Notes: generated by a model from the letters alone, not told the origin. A DNA stretch of 59,017 nt from Sphingobacterium allocomposti (GCF_008124885.1 NZ_VNHX01000028.1:1-59017); one strand, 5' to 3'. Shown: positions 27,346 to 35,823, counted from the stretch's first letter. Numbers and translations are program-made.

Positions 27346-27751
27346 CGATTATATATTTGAATGTCTAAACGTCATCATCCATTCATGAAACTCCCTCGGG
27401 CGTAGGCTTAGACTTCTGGTTAGCTATCTTGTGGTAGACTATGATCTGCTATAGAACAGCATACAAACGACATAAAACACATCGTCTGGCACTATAAGTC
27501 TACTTATCATCTGTGAATCTACAAAAAAAATTATATAAAGCGCACAAAAATGCACAATGCATGATTTTTTTTTTCAGATTCGCCTGTATATGGAATTTTC
27601 CCGTGCATTTTAGGTGGGGCAGCCTCTCATCGGCGGTTGACCGCCGTAGTTATGTAGCTGGGGGGGTGGGCTTTTCTGCGGGAAGCATCATCATGGTCCA
27701 AAAATCTTAAACATTTCCACTGGCTGCTTTTTCTAAAATATTTACATACAC
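27346..27751. other. intergenic region upstream of the peptidase locus
   Basis: No convincing gene is present. A perfect short hairpin CGGCGG-TTGA-CCGCCG lies at 27631-27646, without a T tract. A pyrimidine run (T9) is at 27565. The locus promoter is expected near 27360-27450 on the minus strand but no consensus TTG/TAnnTTTG pair was found. Confidence 0.4.
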
Positions 27752-28849
27752 TTATCCTCTGGACCCGAAGTAATAATTTTCTCCAACTTTCAAATCGATC
27801 AATTCCGCTTCCAATATTCCTTTTAGCTTTTCCTCCTTTAAAATTTCAATTGGTTCTCCAAGCGGTTCATCGCTTAAATCAAATGTCCCATAGTGCATAG
27901 GAATAATTTTTTTTGCGCGCATTTCGTTTGAAGCTTTTATAGCATCCATAGGAGACACGTGGTTAGGAGACATAAACCATACCGGCTGGTAGGCCCCTAT
28001 ACCGATAATACAGATATCTATTTCACCAAAGAGTGATCCGATTTCTTTTAGATGACTATCGTATCCTGTATCCCCACTAAAATATATAGTAGTTTCTCCA
28101 GACTGAATTACGAAGCTTCCCCAAAGATGTTTATTGGCGTCTGCCAGATATCTACTGCTCCAATGTCTAGCCGGTAAAAAATATATTTTAACTTTAGACA
28201 TATCCGTTTTATACTGCTGGTACCAGCCGGCAAGCTGCATTTTGGGCGAGCATAGCATTTTATCAAACCAGTCATCCATTTTCAAACCTGAAAGAATTTC
28301 TGCCTGCGGGTTATTCTTCGCCAACAGCCGTAAGCTCCTTTTATCGAGGTGGTCTCGATGATCGTGGCTTATTAATATGTAATCTATGTTCTTCAAAAGA
28401 TTTTCATCAAACGGTAGCGTGCTTTTGCGCTTTGTAAAACTTACGTTTTTAAATACAGGATCTGTAACGATAGATATACCGTTGATACGGATAAAGAATG
28501 TAGCGTGCCCTAGCCATACAATCACGTCTTCTTTATTTCCTAAAAAGCGGAGGTCTTCTATAACGGGCAACTGAAATGTGTCCGCTTTTTTTTGTGCTCT
28601 TTGTGGATTTTTCGCTGTCGACATTCTCCAAATCGAGGAAAAGGTCGGCGTGTAGGGGTGTTCTAAATTGCTAAACCGCCCCTTCTGATCAACGCCGTTG
28701 CCTTTCCATTGCTCCGGCGGAAGTATGGAAGGAAGCTCCGGGTTACCAATAGGCGTTTCTTTTTTGCTGCGATCGGATTTTTGTGCTATTGTATAAAAGC
28801 AAATTGACAAGGTTACGGTCAAAAATGCGATTGCTATTTTTCTAGTCAT
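27752..28849 (-). CDS. MBL-fold metallohydrolase (UlaG/NAPE-PLD-like), exported
   Basis: The product is 365 residues. A hydrophobic N-terminus (IAIAFLTVTLSICFYTIAQ) is a signal peptide or anchor. The MBL metal motif is H162-D-H-R-D-H167, preceded by the conserved WLGHATFFIRING strand typical of the NAPE-PLD/UlaG group. Further ligands are probably in PARHWSSR, FSGDTGYDSH and IPMHYGTFD. The physiological substrate is not known. The gene is 42 bp downstream of the AraC regulator on the same strand and may be the last gene of that transcript. Confidence 0.88.
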   Translation of the reverse strand: MTRKIAIAFLTVTLSICFYTIAQKSDRSKKETPIGNPELPSILPPEQWKGNGVDQKGRFSNLEHPYTPTFSSIWRMSTAKNPQRAQKKADTFQLPVIEDLRFLGNKEDVIVWLGHATFFIRINGISIVTDPVFKNVSFTKRKSTLPFDENLLKNIDYILISHDHRDHLDKRSLRLLAKNNPQAEILSGLKMDDWFDKMLCSPKMQLAGWYQQYKTDMSKVKIYFLPARHWSSRYLADANKHLWGSFVIQSGETTIYFSGDTGYDSHLKEIGSLFGEIDICIIGIGAYQPVWFMSPNHVSPMDAIKASNEMRAKKIIPMHYGTFDLSDEPLGEPIEILKEEKLKGILEAELIDLKVGENYYFGSRG

Positions 28850-28891
28850 TTAGGTGCAGTTGAAAGCTATACGGATTTATAGGAAAGTGTA

Positions 28892-29710
28892 CTATTTCTT
28901 ACCCAGAAGTCTGGTCGGCGGTATTCCAAACATTTTCTTAAACGAATCAGAAAAATGGGATAAGCTTTCAAACCCTAATTCTAAATAAATAGAAGATGGC
29001 TTTTTGTGATGTTCTTCTATTTGATAATACGCTTCTTCCAGCCGTTTCATTTGCAGCCATTGCCGGGGAGGAACGCCGAAGGTTCGCTGGAAATCACGCT
29101 TAAAACCGGCAAGGCTTCTACCCGTCAATTTTGCAAAACTCTCGATAGGCACGTTGAATTTGTAATTCGATAACATAAATTTTTCCAGATCGATCTTATG
29201 GGGTTCGGAAAAATCGAAAAGGACCTTTTTAAGTTCCGGTTTTATAAACAGTAAAAGCTGAATGGCCTCTTTGACTTTTATCGTGCTTAACGGCGTACCG
29301 ACATTTTTATGGTTCTGCGTATATGGAATTAAGGAACTGAAGAAACCCTTCAGAAACGCATTGTCGGGGATAGGTATATTCAATTGTCCGTTATATTTTC
29401 CGTTATTGTCGATCTGATTTTCCAACGCATAATTTCTTAGAATATCTTCCTTCAGCGTTAACAGAACGGCTTCTTGGTTTTCATTGTCTACCGGGGTTTT
29501 CGTTACTTTCACAAATTGGTGCTTACACACCAACAATATATCACCCGGGGTCATTACTATTTTTTCCGTATTCGTTTCGAGGGTTAGTCGTCCCGATAGC
29601 TGCATGGCGAGAATGCTTTCGGAGAGAAAACGATCTGACTCTTTTTTCTTTTCCGCACCTATAGTAAAAACAAATGCTTCAGGTGGTATTTTATTTAAAT
29701 TGCTCTCCAT
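28892..29710 (-). CDS. AraC-family transcriptional regulator
   Basis: The product is 272 residues from ATG 29710 (MESNLNKIPPEAF); the frame extends upstream but overlaps the SDR gene. Residues about 30-130 form a cupin-like ligand domain. The last 100 residues hold the double helix-turn-helix: ESFAKLTGRSLAGFKRDFQRTFG and SSIYLELGFESLSHFSDSFKKMFGIPPTR. It is co-transcribed with the SDR 13 bp upstream. A 15-bp direct repeat with 22-bp period upstream of that operon (30678-30714) is a fitting AraC-type operator, so the protein probably controls its own operon. Confidence 0.88.
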   Translation of the reverse strand: MESNLNKIPPEAFVFTIGAEKKKESDRFLSESILAMQLSGRLTLETNTEKIVMTPGDILLVCKHQFVKVTKTPVDNENQEAVLLTLKEDILRNYALENQIDNNGKYNGQLNIPIPDNAFLKGFFSSLIPYTQNHKNVGTPLSTIKVKEAIQLLLFIKPELKKVLFDFSEPHKIDLEKFMLSNYKFNVPIESFAKLTGRSLAGFKRDFQRTFGVPPRQWLQMKRLEEAYYQIEEHHKKPSSIYLELGFESLSHFSDSFKKMFGIPPTRLLGKK

Positions 29711-29723
29711 AATATCCCTTAAT

Positions 29724-30620
29724 TTACTCCTCCGGCAGGTTGACCATTGCTGCACTCTCTTTCCATAACAAATCCCTTACGTCACTGTTTTGAGCAAGCT
29801 TAGAAGGGTCGGGATAGGTGAGTTTTCCGCGTACCAACGATGCGTACACTTTATCTGCCGGCGGCGTAACTTTCCCCAATGCGAGTGCCGCCAGCGTTTC
29901 GCCCGCATGCTCTGGTCTACCTACGAATAAAAATGGCACAAGTATACTCACTACAGACAATACGGGCCGTATGAAAGCTTTGATCATGACTTTCATAAAG
30001 GCCGATTGCTTACCCATTAACGAAGTACCACCTGTCAGCCCGGGGTTAAAGGCAATAACCCGGATATCTCGTCCATCTTTTGCGCTTATAGCCGAGAGCG
30101 AACATGCCGTAAGAAGATTGCATAGCTTTGTCGCCGCATAAAATCGCATTCCTTTGGGACTGTTTTCATTAGGATAGGCCAACTCCTGTGGGTTTAAGGT
30201 CTTCGGTCCAAACGGAACAATGGCGGGATCGTGCGTATCGCTTGTCGTGATGACAACCCGGCCCCCTGTTGCCATAACCGGCCATAGCAACCTTGCTAAC
30301 AAATAGTGTGCGAGGTGATTCGTCGCGAATGTTAGCTGAAAGCCTTCTTCGCTACGCTGCGTATTATCCGTTGCCCGAATAGCCGCATTCAGAATCAGTA
30401 CGTCGATTTTGGAATCTCCTAGCCGTTGCTTTATATGGTCTGCAAAAGAGCGAACACTTTTTAAAGACGAAAGCTCAAGCGGAAGAACTGCCGTCCCTTG
30501 CGGTACTATACGTCCGCTTCCACGGGCGCCCACATACACTTTAGTGTCAGACAGTTTGGCAAAGTATTTTAAGGCTTCTGCGCCTATGCCGGAAGTAGCG
30601 CCAGTCATAACAATATTCAT
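29724..30620 (-). CDS. short-chain dehydrogenase/reductase
   Basis: The product is 298 residues from ATG 30620 (MNIVMTGATSGIG). The NAD(P)-binding glycine motif TGATSGIG is at residues 6-13. LNAAI is the NNAG-equivalent, the catalytic Ser is in ITTSDTHD, and YAATK holds the Tyr and Lys. The overall pattern, with an inserted hydrophobic segment around 200-230, is closest to retinol-dehydrogenase/protochlorophyllide-reductase-like SDRs. Substrate unknown. A perfect -7 box lies 28 bp upstream and an AraC gene follows, a typical inducible detoxification or redox unit. Confidence 0.88.
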   Translation of the reverse strand: MNIVMTGATSGIGAEALKYFAKLSDTKVYVGARGSGRIVPQGTAVLPLELSSLKSVRSFADHIKQRLGDSKIDVLILNAAIRATDNTQRSEEGFQLTFATNHLAHYLLARLLWPVMATGGRVVITTSDTHDPAIVPFGPKTLNPQELAYPNENSPKGMRFYAATKLCNLLTACSLSAISAKDGRDIRVIAFNPGLTGGTSLMGKQSAFMKVMIKAFIRPVLSVVSILVPFLFVGRPEHAGETLAALALGKVTPPADKVYASLVRGKLTYPDPSKLAQNSDVRDLLWKESAAMVNLPEE

Positions 30621-30644
30621 AGTTAACCTCTTTAATTTATTCTG

Positions 30645-30656
30645 ATACAAATGTAT
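30645..30656 (-). promoter_or_regulatory. -7 box TACATTTG inside a dyad
   Basis: On the minus strand TACATTTG (30655 to 30648) matches TAnnTTTG exactly, giving a start near 30640, about 20 bases before the SDR ATG. It is embedded in the dyad ATACA-AA-TGTAT (30645-30656). The -33 region has no TTG, suggesting activator dependence. Confidence 0.6.
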
Positions 30657-30677
30657 TCAACAAATACCGGACTAACT

Positions 30678-30714
30678 TTCCTGTATGGCTCAAACTACTT
30701 TCTTGTGCGGCTCA
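30678..30714 (-). promoter_or_regulatory. candidate AraC operator, 15-bp direct repeat with 22-bp period
   Basis: TTCCTGTATGGCTCA (30678-30692) and TTCTTGTGCGGCTCA (30700-30714) are identical at 12 of 15 positions and offset by 22 bp, about two helical turns. The proximal half-site lies where the missing -33 element would be for the -7 box at 30648-30655. This is the layout expected for an AraC-type activator. Confidence 0.6.
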
Positions 30715-30752
30715 GTTAAGATTGGATAGCGGGCACGTCGATTCTATGCGGA

Positions 30753-30785
30753 AAGATCGCGTCGTCGTTCCTCCGCGCGATGACG
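30753..30785. repeat. REP-like element, copy 1
   Basis: The sequence begins AGATCGCGTCGTCGTTCCTC and ends CGCGATGAC. ATCGC and GCGAT form the terminal inverted repeat around a pyrimidine-rich centre. Six more copies lie at about 32299, 35709, 37137, 37257 and 44881 and a diverged match; all are intergenic and in the same orientation. Confidence 0.65.
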
Positions 30786-30878
30786 CCGTCCCTACCGTTT
30801 TTTGGACGACACCGCTGCGACATGTGTGACTGGGCTTCATGTAACCGGTGCACCAGGCTTCGACTGCCAAAGCAGCGC

Positions 30879-31409
30879 TCAGAGGTTATCCAGAAAGTTT
30901 AGGTAGGCAGGCACACTTTTTTCAATCCACTCCGGTGTCGTGTTCAGCTCGATCCCATAGTAAGCGAAGAATGGCCTATAATCGGCTTTTACATATTCAA
31001 ACGACAGTTCGAAAGGCCGGAGCAATTCGTCCATGGTATATTTATACTTTTCCGCGGCGCTATACTCGTGCTCATCGACTCCGGCCGTAACAGCTAAGGC
31101 TATCTTCTTTCCGCCCACCTTATAGCCGCTCTTGCTGCCATATGCCCACCCGTAGGTGAGGACCTCATCCAGCCATTTCTTGAACAACGGTGGGCAATTA
31201 AACCAGTAGAAAGGAAACTGGAACACGATTTTATCGTATTGTTCAATCAGTTTTTGTTCCGCTTCGACATCTATTTTTTCATCCGGATAAACCTGATGCA
31301 ATTGATGGACGTGGTATTTATCGGGGTGTTTGTTGAGTTCGGCAACCCATCGTTTGTTAATTACGGAATTGTCCATATCGGGGTGGATGACGATGATTAG
31401 TGTTCTCAT
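30879..31409 (-). CDS. NAD(P)H oxidoreductase, flavodoxin-like fold (KefF/MdaB type)
   Basis: The product has 176 residues. The N-terminus MRTLIIVIHPDMDNSVINKRW carries the FMN phosphate loop (HPxxxxS). FQFPFYWFNCPPLFKKWLDEVL is the hallmark flavin-stacking segment of FMN-dependent quinone reductases, and KKIALAVTAG precedes the second flavin loop. Members reduce quinones in two-electron steps or modulate KefC-type potassium efflux; no kef gene is nearby. A perfect -7 box TACTTTTG is 27 bp upstream. It is a distant paralogue of the protein at 41916. Confidence 0.9.
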   Translation of the reverse strand: MRTLIIVIHPDMDNSVINKRWVAELNKHPDKYHVHQLHQVYPDEKIDVEAEQKLIEQYDKIVFQFPFYWFNCPPLFKKWLDEVLTYGWAYGSKSGYKVGGKKIALAVTAGVDEHEYSAAEKYKYTMDELLRPFELSFEYVKADYRPFFAYYGIELNTTPEWIEKSVPAYLNFLDNL

Positions 31410-31435
31410 ATAGCGTTAAAACTTAGATTACAGTA

Positions 31436-31443
31436 CAAAAGTA
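31436..31443 (-). promoter_or_regulatory. -7 box TACTTTTG
   Basis: Read on the minus strand, TACTTTTG fits TAnnTTTG and lies 27 bp upstream of the flavodoxin-fold reductase start at 31409. No TTG is found at the expected -33 spacing. Confidence 0.45.
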
Positions 31444-31589
31444 ATGCGGAAAATACGAATTGCGCGTATCGGCAACCCATTGTACGGAACTATAAAAAAT
31501 GTAAGTAACACCGTTGCTATAGGAGATTGCAATGACCTTTATGGACAATGATCTATCGCAACGGACATGGGCGCGTATGCCACACGTAT

Positions 31590-31604
31590 GTTAAGAAATG
31601 TTAA
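31590..31604 (+). promoter_or_regulatory. GTTAA-N5-GTTAA box of sRNA copy 1
   Basis: Two GTTAA half-sites start 10 bp apart (31590 and 31600). The first is 61 bp before the predicted sRNA start at 31651. The same pair occurs 62 and 63 bp before copies 2 and 3. Confidence 0.55.
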
Positions 31605-31650
31605 GTCAGCACAATTTAAAACTAAACACGACATAAACGCGTTATCTTAT

Positions 31651-31726
31651 TAGTTCATAAAGGTTTATGTTTGGTTAGTTAGTTAGTTATGTAAAGCTCC
31701 TGAGGCTCCCCGTCTCAGGAGCTTAC
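31651..31726 (+). ncRNA. multicopy small RNA candidate, copy 1
   Basis: A -7-like box TATCTTAT (31643-31650, within the shared GCGTTAT) precedes a start in TAGTTCATAA, then GGTTTATG and the single-stranded TTGGTTAGTTAGTTAGTTA core. A hairpin with arms AGCTCCTGAG (31695-31704) and CTCAGGAGCT (31714-31723) and loop GCTCCCCGT ends the element. This copy lacks a long T tract. There is no coding potential. Related copies lie near 45025, 54635 and 58864. The Vsr gene begins 86 bp downstream. Confidence 0.6.
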
Positions 31727-31811
31727 GTATTTAGGGTTCTGCAGATGACACAGAACAAATGGGATTGGTGTCTGTTCTCCTAAAAAAGAGGCGTACGGGC
31801 AAATTTTTTTT

Positions 31812-32297
31812 ATGCAGGACAACGAAAAGGATGAACAAGAGATCGAGGCTCCGAGCTTTGAGGAGTCGGCAGGCTGCTACCACACTAGTAAGCAGCGTAG
31901 CTACAATATGTCCCGCATCAAAGGAAAGAACTCGAAGCCGGAGATGGTACTGCGTCGGGCATTATGGGCAAACGGTATCCGTTTCCGGCTGCACGATACG
32001 TCGCTCCCCGGCCGTCCCGATATCGTGATCAAGAAATATAAGCTGGCTATCTTCGTCGACGGCGAGTTCTGGCACGGCTTCGAATGGAAAGATAACAGAG
32101 ATCGCATCAAATCGAATCGGCTTTTCTGGATTAATAAAATAGAACACAACATGAGGCGCGATGAAGAGGCAAACCGTGCCCTGCGCGACATGGGCTATAC
32201 GGTATTCCGTTTCTGGTCGCAGGATGTACTCAAGAAGCTGCCCGCCGTAATTAACCAGATTGAACTCTTTCTGGAGACGAGGCGGCTGTGGAAATAG
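31812..32297 (+). CDS. vsr: very short patch repair (Vsr) endonuclease
   Basis: The product has 161 residues. RSYNMSRIKGKNSKPEMVLRRALWANGIRFRLH is the conserved N-terminal half. PGRPDIV (66-72) holds the catalytic Asp D70, and FVDGEFWHG (81-89) the Trp and His that recognise and cut beside T:G mismatches. The family repairs T:G mismatches produced by deamination of 5-methylcytosine. It normally sits beside a DNA cytosine methyltransferase, but none is in this window, so it is an orphan. The N-terminal 25 residues are acidic and variable, and a later start at MSRIKG would lose conserved residues. Confidence 0.9.
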   Translation: MQDNEKDEQEIEAPSFEESAGCYHTSKQRSYNMSRIKGKNSKPEMVLRRALWANGIRFRLHDTSLPGRPDIVIKKYKLAIFVDGEFWHGFEWKDNRDRIKSNRLFWINKIEHNMRRDEEANRALRDMGYTVFRFWSQDVLKKLPAVINQIELFLETRRLWK

Positions 32298-32298
32298 G

Positions 32299-32332
32299 AG
32301 GATCGGTTCGTCGTGCCTCCCCGGCGATGATG
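32299..32332. repeat. REP-like element, copy 2
   Basis: It begins AGGATCGGTTCGTCGTGCCT and ends GGCGATGATGG, directly after the vsr stop codon. The left arm has one change (ATCGG for ATCGC). Confidence 0.6.
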
Positions 32333-32498
32333 GCTTTTGTGCTTTACGTCTACCCGATCTCCAGACAGTGGGCAGCACGGATGTGCATAACGTATATTTT
32401 ACACCTGATTTGAAGATATGGAAAACCTTTATCCGGATGCGCCGTTTCAACCTAGATGACCTCTCGCGGCATGAGCGTACAGCTCATAATGGTTTTTT

Positions 32499-33474
32499 AT
32501 GATACCTAAGAAATTATACGGCGGCGGGCATGTACGGATAATCGCGCCGGCCAATAGCGTACTTCCAAAGCTAACTTCCGACATTATTGAGCGTGGAATT
32601 ACACGGCTGAATAGTTTAGGTCTTGAAGTCAGTTTCGGGAAGCATATAAGAGAAGTAAACGATTTTAAAACAGCCTCAGTCAGAAGCAGATTAACTGATC
32701 TACATGAAGCGTTTCTCGATAGTTCTGTAGATGCTGTTTTGGCCCTCTCGGGGGGTACGACGTCCAATCTGCTACTATCCCATATCGATTATCGGATCAT
32801 TAAAGAAAATCCAAAATTTATATGCGGTCTCTCCGACGTTACTGCCTTACTGAATGCTATATACGTCAAAACGGGGGTAGTCACCTACTACGGTCCGCAT
32901 TTCACGGCGATAGTAGCGAGCACCGATGCCACCTATACACTGACGTATTTTCGAAAGTGTCTCATGGAAGACCATTCGATAACGCTGACACCGTCTGATA
33001 TATTTTACAATACGCCCTGGACCGACACTGAAAACATAAATTCAGGCTATTGGATCATTAACGAGGGCGAAGCAGAAGGTACTGTCGTCGGGGGTAATCT
33101 ACTGACGTTCAACTTCCTTCAGGACACGGACTACATTCTTAATGCGGACGATCCGCACCCCGCTGATCTACATTCTGGAGGACAATGCTGCCGAGGACGT
33201 CAATAATGTTCAAAACCAGTTACAGGCGCTACTGTTACAGCCTATTTTCAGGCGGGTCACCGGTATTGTCATCGGCAGATTCCGAAAAGAATCCAAGATG
33301 ACGCGGGAAGTGCTCACTAAGATCATCAGAACAAAGGATGAACTTACTTCCATACCTGTTATCGCCAATGTAGATTTCGGCCATACTATTCCCACCGTAA
33401 CACTGCCTATTGGCGGGACATTACGGATAAGCGGCACCGGCCACACGGGCGAGATACATATTCTAAGGGGCTAA
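32499..33474 (+). pseudogene. S66 family peptidase (LD-carboxypeptidase/MccF-like), frameshifted
   Basis: The first frame from ATG 32499 gives the N-terminal domain (VRIIAPANSV, LSGGTTSN) with nucleophile S112 in CGLSDVTALLNAI, up to GNLLTFNFLQ. From about 33160 similarity continues in the +1 frame: LIYILEDNA with the catalytic Glu, then TGIVIGRFRKES and IANVDFGHTIP with the catalytic His, ending at 33474. Deleting one C from the CCCC run at 33158-33161 restores a full protein of about 324 residues. S66 enzymes cleave L-D bonds in recycled muropeptides or inactivate microcin C-like nucleotides. Either the gene is inactive or a base call is wrong. Confidence 0.85.
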
Positions 33475-33532
33475 AAAAATAGGCCGCCGTTTTCTTTTGC
33501 GGGTAACCTTTCGGGCAGCTGCTCACAAAATA

Positions 33533-33558
33533 AGGCCTTCAGCATATGCTGAAGGCCT
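33533..33558. terminator. 26-bp perfect palindrome, terminator-like on the minus strand
   Basis: AGGCCTTCAGCAT and its exact complement form an uninterrupted palindrome. On the minus strand it is followed by TTATTTTG. No minus-strand gene ends here: the nearest ends at 34267 and a plus-strand gene intervenes. The rest of 33475-33844 shows nothing else. Confidence 0.4.
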
Positions 33559-33844
33559 CCTGCTAAATCGAATATCCAGTTGCATGATTTCCAGATATGT
33601 AAAGATATTAATCCAGGTAGATCTACGTGCGTAAAATTTGTCACAATCGTATGACGGCACACTTTTCCTGCCGGCACTTTAACAAAAGATAAAGCCGGTA
33701 TTAAGCTTCTGTTAAATGCTTCATTTCGTTTCCGAAAGGAAACTGCTTCTCCTATATTCGCCGCAACATATGCGACGGGACGTTGGCTTCACTGCTGATA
33801 AAAGTTTGACGATGCTTTGCGCCCTGTCAACAATACATGGATCA

Positions 33845-34174
33845 ATGACGAATACAATTAAAATAGCCACGTGTATCGCTGCTGCCGTCTTTGGATTGGC
33901 AGGCTGCTTCCCAAAGGCCAGTGGGGTGATTATGTCTTTACCGGTGGAAAGCAAGGAACAGATTTTAGCACGGTATGATGAGGCGCAACTACAGGAGGGA
34001 AAGGCAATTTTCGCTTCTCGGTGCACGCAGTGCCATGCGCTTAAGGATCCGGCATCGCGGGACGCGGCAGCATGGAATAAAATCCTGAAAAGGATGATTC
34101 CGATGGCTAAACTTGATGACGCGCAAGGCCAGCTGGTACGGGCTTATCTAATCGCGAATAGCGAGGAGAAATAA
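33845..34174 (+). CDS. small cytochrome c lipoprotein
   Basis: The product is 109 residues from ATG 33845 (MTNTIKIATCIAAAVFGLAGC), chosen over upstream in-frame ATGs because it yields a proper lipoprotein signal with Cys at 21. The heme c motif is C60-T-Q-C-H64; a Met around 84-87 (RMIPM) could be the distal ligand. The 50-residue domain is shorter than classical class I cytochromes c and typical of single-heme electron-carrier lipoproteins. No oxidase or dehydrogenase partner is adjacent. It would sit in the periplasm anchored to a membrane. Confidence 0.85.
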   Translation: MTNTIKIATCIAAAVFGLAGCFPKASGVIMSLPVESKEQILARYDEAQLQEGKAIFASRCTQCHALKDPASRDAAAWNKILKRMIPMAKLDDAQGQLVRAYLIANSEEK

Positions 34175-34266
34175 GCACAGGCTGGCTGTATTGGCCAAAT
34201 GCCCATGCCCGACCGGCGGCGGAGGACCTCTTTTCTCGCTGCACGTGCACAGGCCGCTTGTTAAGG

Positions 34267-34944
34267 TTAAAATTTATGATACCAGCCGATGGTCAGCCAA
34301 AGCAGGTTTTCGGTACTATTTCCGATGATGTTTTCTGCCCTGTAATCCAGTCCGAGCTCAATCTGGTCGTCTTCTGAATGATTATATCCGATGGCGGTGA
34401 GAAGCCGGATTTCGAGATTGGTTTTGCGGGCTTGTAACACGCCGAGGTATTCATTATTAAACTTAAGGTAATATTCCCGCGGATCGACCTGCAGACCGCT
34501 CAGCGGTTTCTCGAAGCTGATACGGTACCGCAGCCTGTATTGGACTTCCTCGTCCTTCTCGAACGTCTGATCCGTGCGGAAGCGATGGGCAAACTGTAGG
34601 CCGCCGATCTTCTGACCCAGGCTATACTGCTGTATCAAACGGTGAAGGAACCTGCCATCGATATCGGATCGGCGGACAAGATAGCCTACACCGAAATTTT
34701 TCAGGTATCCCCTGCTTGCCGCGGCCACCAGTTCGATATCTGTCCGCTCGTACTCGCTGCGGCCGCCTAGATCGTTCGCAGGGTTCTGGTAGAAGATAAA
34801 TCGGTTTTCGAGTTTGGCGTTGACCTTCAGCAGATCGCCGACCTTAAAGCTGCCGTTAAACTGCGGCATGATACCGAAGCGGTTCTGCGCATTGGCACAA
34901 TTGACGACAAGAAGAAACAGCATAAAAAAAGGTATGGATCGCAT
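34267..34944 (-). CDS. DUF2490 outer-membrane beta-barrel protein
   Basis: The product has 225 residues. The signal peptide (MRSIPFFMLFLLVVNCANAQ) ends near residue 20. The rest is alternating amphipathic strands (KVNAKLENRFIFY, LQFAHRFRTDQTF, VQYRLRYRISFEKPL, NEYLGVL) with a final LLWLTIGWYHKF, an aromatic C-terminus as used for barrel assembly. DUF2490 proteins are common in Bacteroidota with unknown role. It is 15 bp downstream of the next gene and probably in the same operon. Confidence 0.82.
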   Translation of the reverse strand: MRSIPFFMLFLLVVNCANAQNRFGIMPQFNGSFKVGDLLKVNAKLENRFIFYQNPANDLGGRSEYERTDIELVAAASRGYLKNFGVGYLVRRSDIDGRFLHRLIQQYSLGQKIGGLQFAHRFRTDQTFEKDEEVQYRLRYRISFEKPLSGLQVDPREYYLKFNNEYLGVLQARKTNLEIRLLTAIGYNHSEDDQIELGLDYRAENIIGNSTENLLWLTIGWYHKF

Positions 34945-34959
34945 GCGCTGGAACTAAGA

Positions 34960-35535
34960 CTAATAAATCAAATGGTTGATGCTCCGCGGGATAATCTCCT
35001 TCGTCTCGATGTGCTTACCTTCGCTATCAAATAGCGATTCGTAGGGTTTCGAGTCTCTTCTGATCCTGCCGAAATGCTCGATCTCGTACCTTACGGTGTA
35101 TCGGCCCTCAACGGACTTCCCGGTTATTAGCTGATACAGCGTTTCCGGTGCTCCTGTCCACTGCACCTGGATTTTGCGGATTCTGTATCTATCGTATGCC
35201 GACGCAAGATGCGAAGAAATCTGCTCCATAACTTTATCTGAAACCTCTTTTTCTCTCTGTGTCAGTTCGATATCTATTAGTCTACCGGTGGTATCAAATT
35301 TCACGCTATAGGTACCTTCGGCCAGCTTGGTCTTCGCCTCGACCGTTATCCCCTGCAAGCTCTCTTCCCGATACCACCTTACCCTGGCATCGGTGCCAAA
35401 AAGTTTTTCCATGTAGGAAACGGCAGTGTCGGGAGCCTGGCTGCTGTTGATGCCTGTCTCCCGTTCATACTTTTGCTGGGCCGCGGAAAACAGATAGATT
35501 AAAACGAATACTAAACAGAGACCATATTTTTTCAT
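34960..35535 (-). CDS. secreted hypothetical protein (PepSY-like fold possible)
   Basis: The product is 191 residues from ATG 35535 (MKKYGLCLVFVLIYLFSAAQ, a Sec signal); nine extra residues from 35562 would spoil the signal. The mature part has ARVRWYREESLQGITVEAKTKL and TYSVKFDTTGRLIDIEL, a strand pattern reminiscent of PepSY/DUF2874-type periplasmic modules, followed by a second similar repeat (YTVRYEIEHFGRIRRD). No function is known. Two units of a beta-rich module plus the downstream DUF2490 barrel suggest an envelope pair. Confidence 0.7.
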   Translation of the reverse strand: MKKYGLCLVFVLIYLFSAAQQKYERETGINSSQAPDTAVSYMEKLFGTDARVRWYREESLQGITVEAKTKLAEGTYSVKFDTTGRLIDIELTQREKEVSDKVMEQISSHLASAYDRYRIRKIQVQWTGAPETLYQLITGKSVEGRYTVRYEIEHFGRIRRDSKPYESLFDSEGKHIETKEIIPRSINHLIY

Positions 35536-35708
35536 ACGTTGTATTTTCTTGCTTATGGGCATATTTACGGAAATCGCTTCCTCACTTTATATGTAGATGC
35601 CTACGGACAAACATATATATAACGGGTGTAAAAATGAAATTGTTCTTATTAAGTTACCATTAAACGCAACATACACAGGACAGGTTACAGACAGCGTGTA
35701 TGGGCGAT

Positions 35709-35742
35709 GAAGATCGCTTCGTCGTGCCTTCCCGCGATGAGG
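35709..35742. repeat. REP-like element, copy 3
   Basis: AGATCGCTTCGTCGTGCCTT followed by CCCGCGATGAGG is one of the best-conserved members, with intact ATCGC/GCGAT ends. It lies in the 35536-35823 gap, which holds nothing else apart from a weak -7 box TATGTTTG on the minus strand (35615 to 35608) for the gene at 35535. Confidence 0.65.
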
Positions 35743-35823
35743 GTATTTTGTCCTGTTTCGCGTCGTTGCGGGCGTGACAGCGCGCCATTTATCTATTTTA
35801 AGATTGGGAACATCGGCGAAGGC

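Noticed and set aside
27513..27710. 65-codon plus-strand frame in the intergenic gap
   Set aside because: It spans homopolymer and hairpin DNA, with no ribosome site or similarity.
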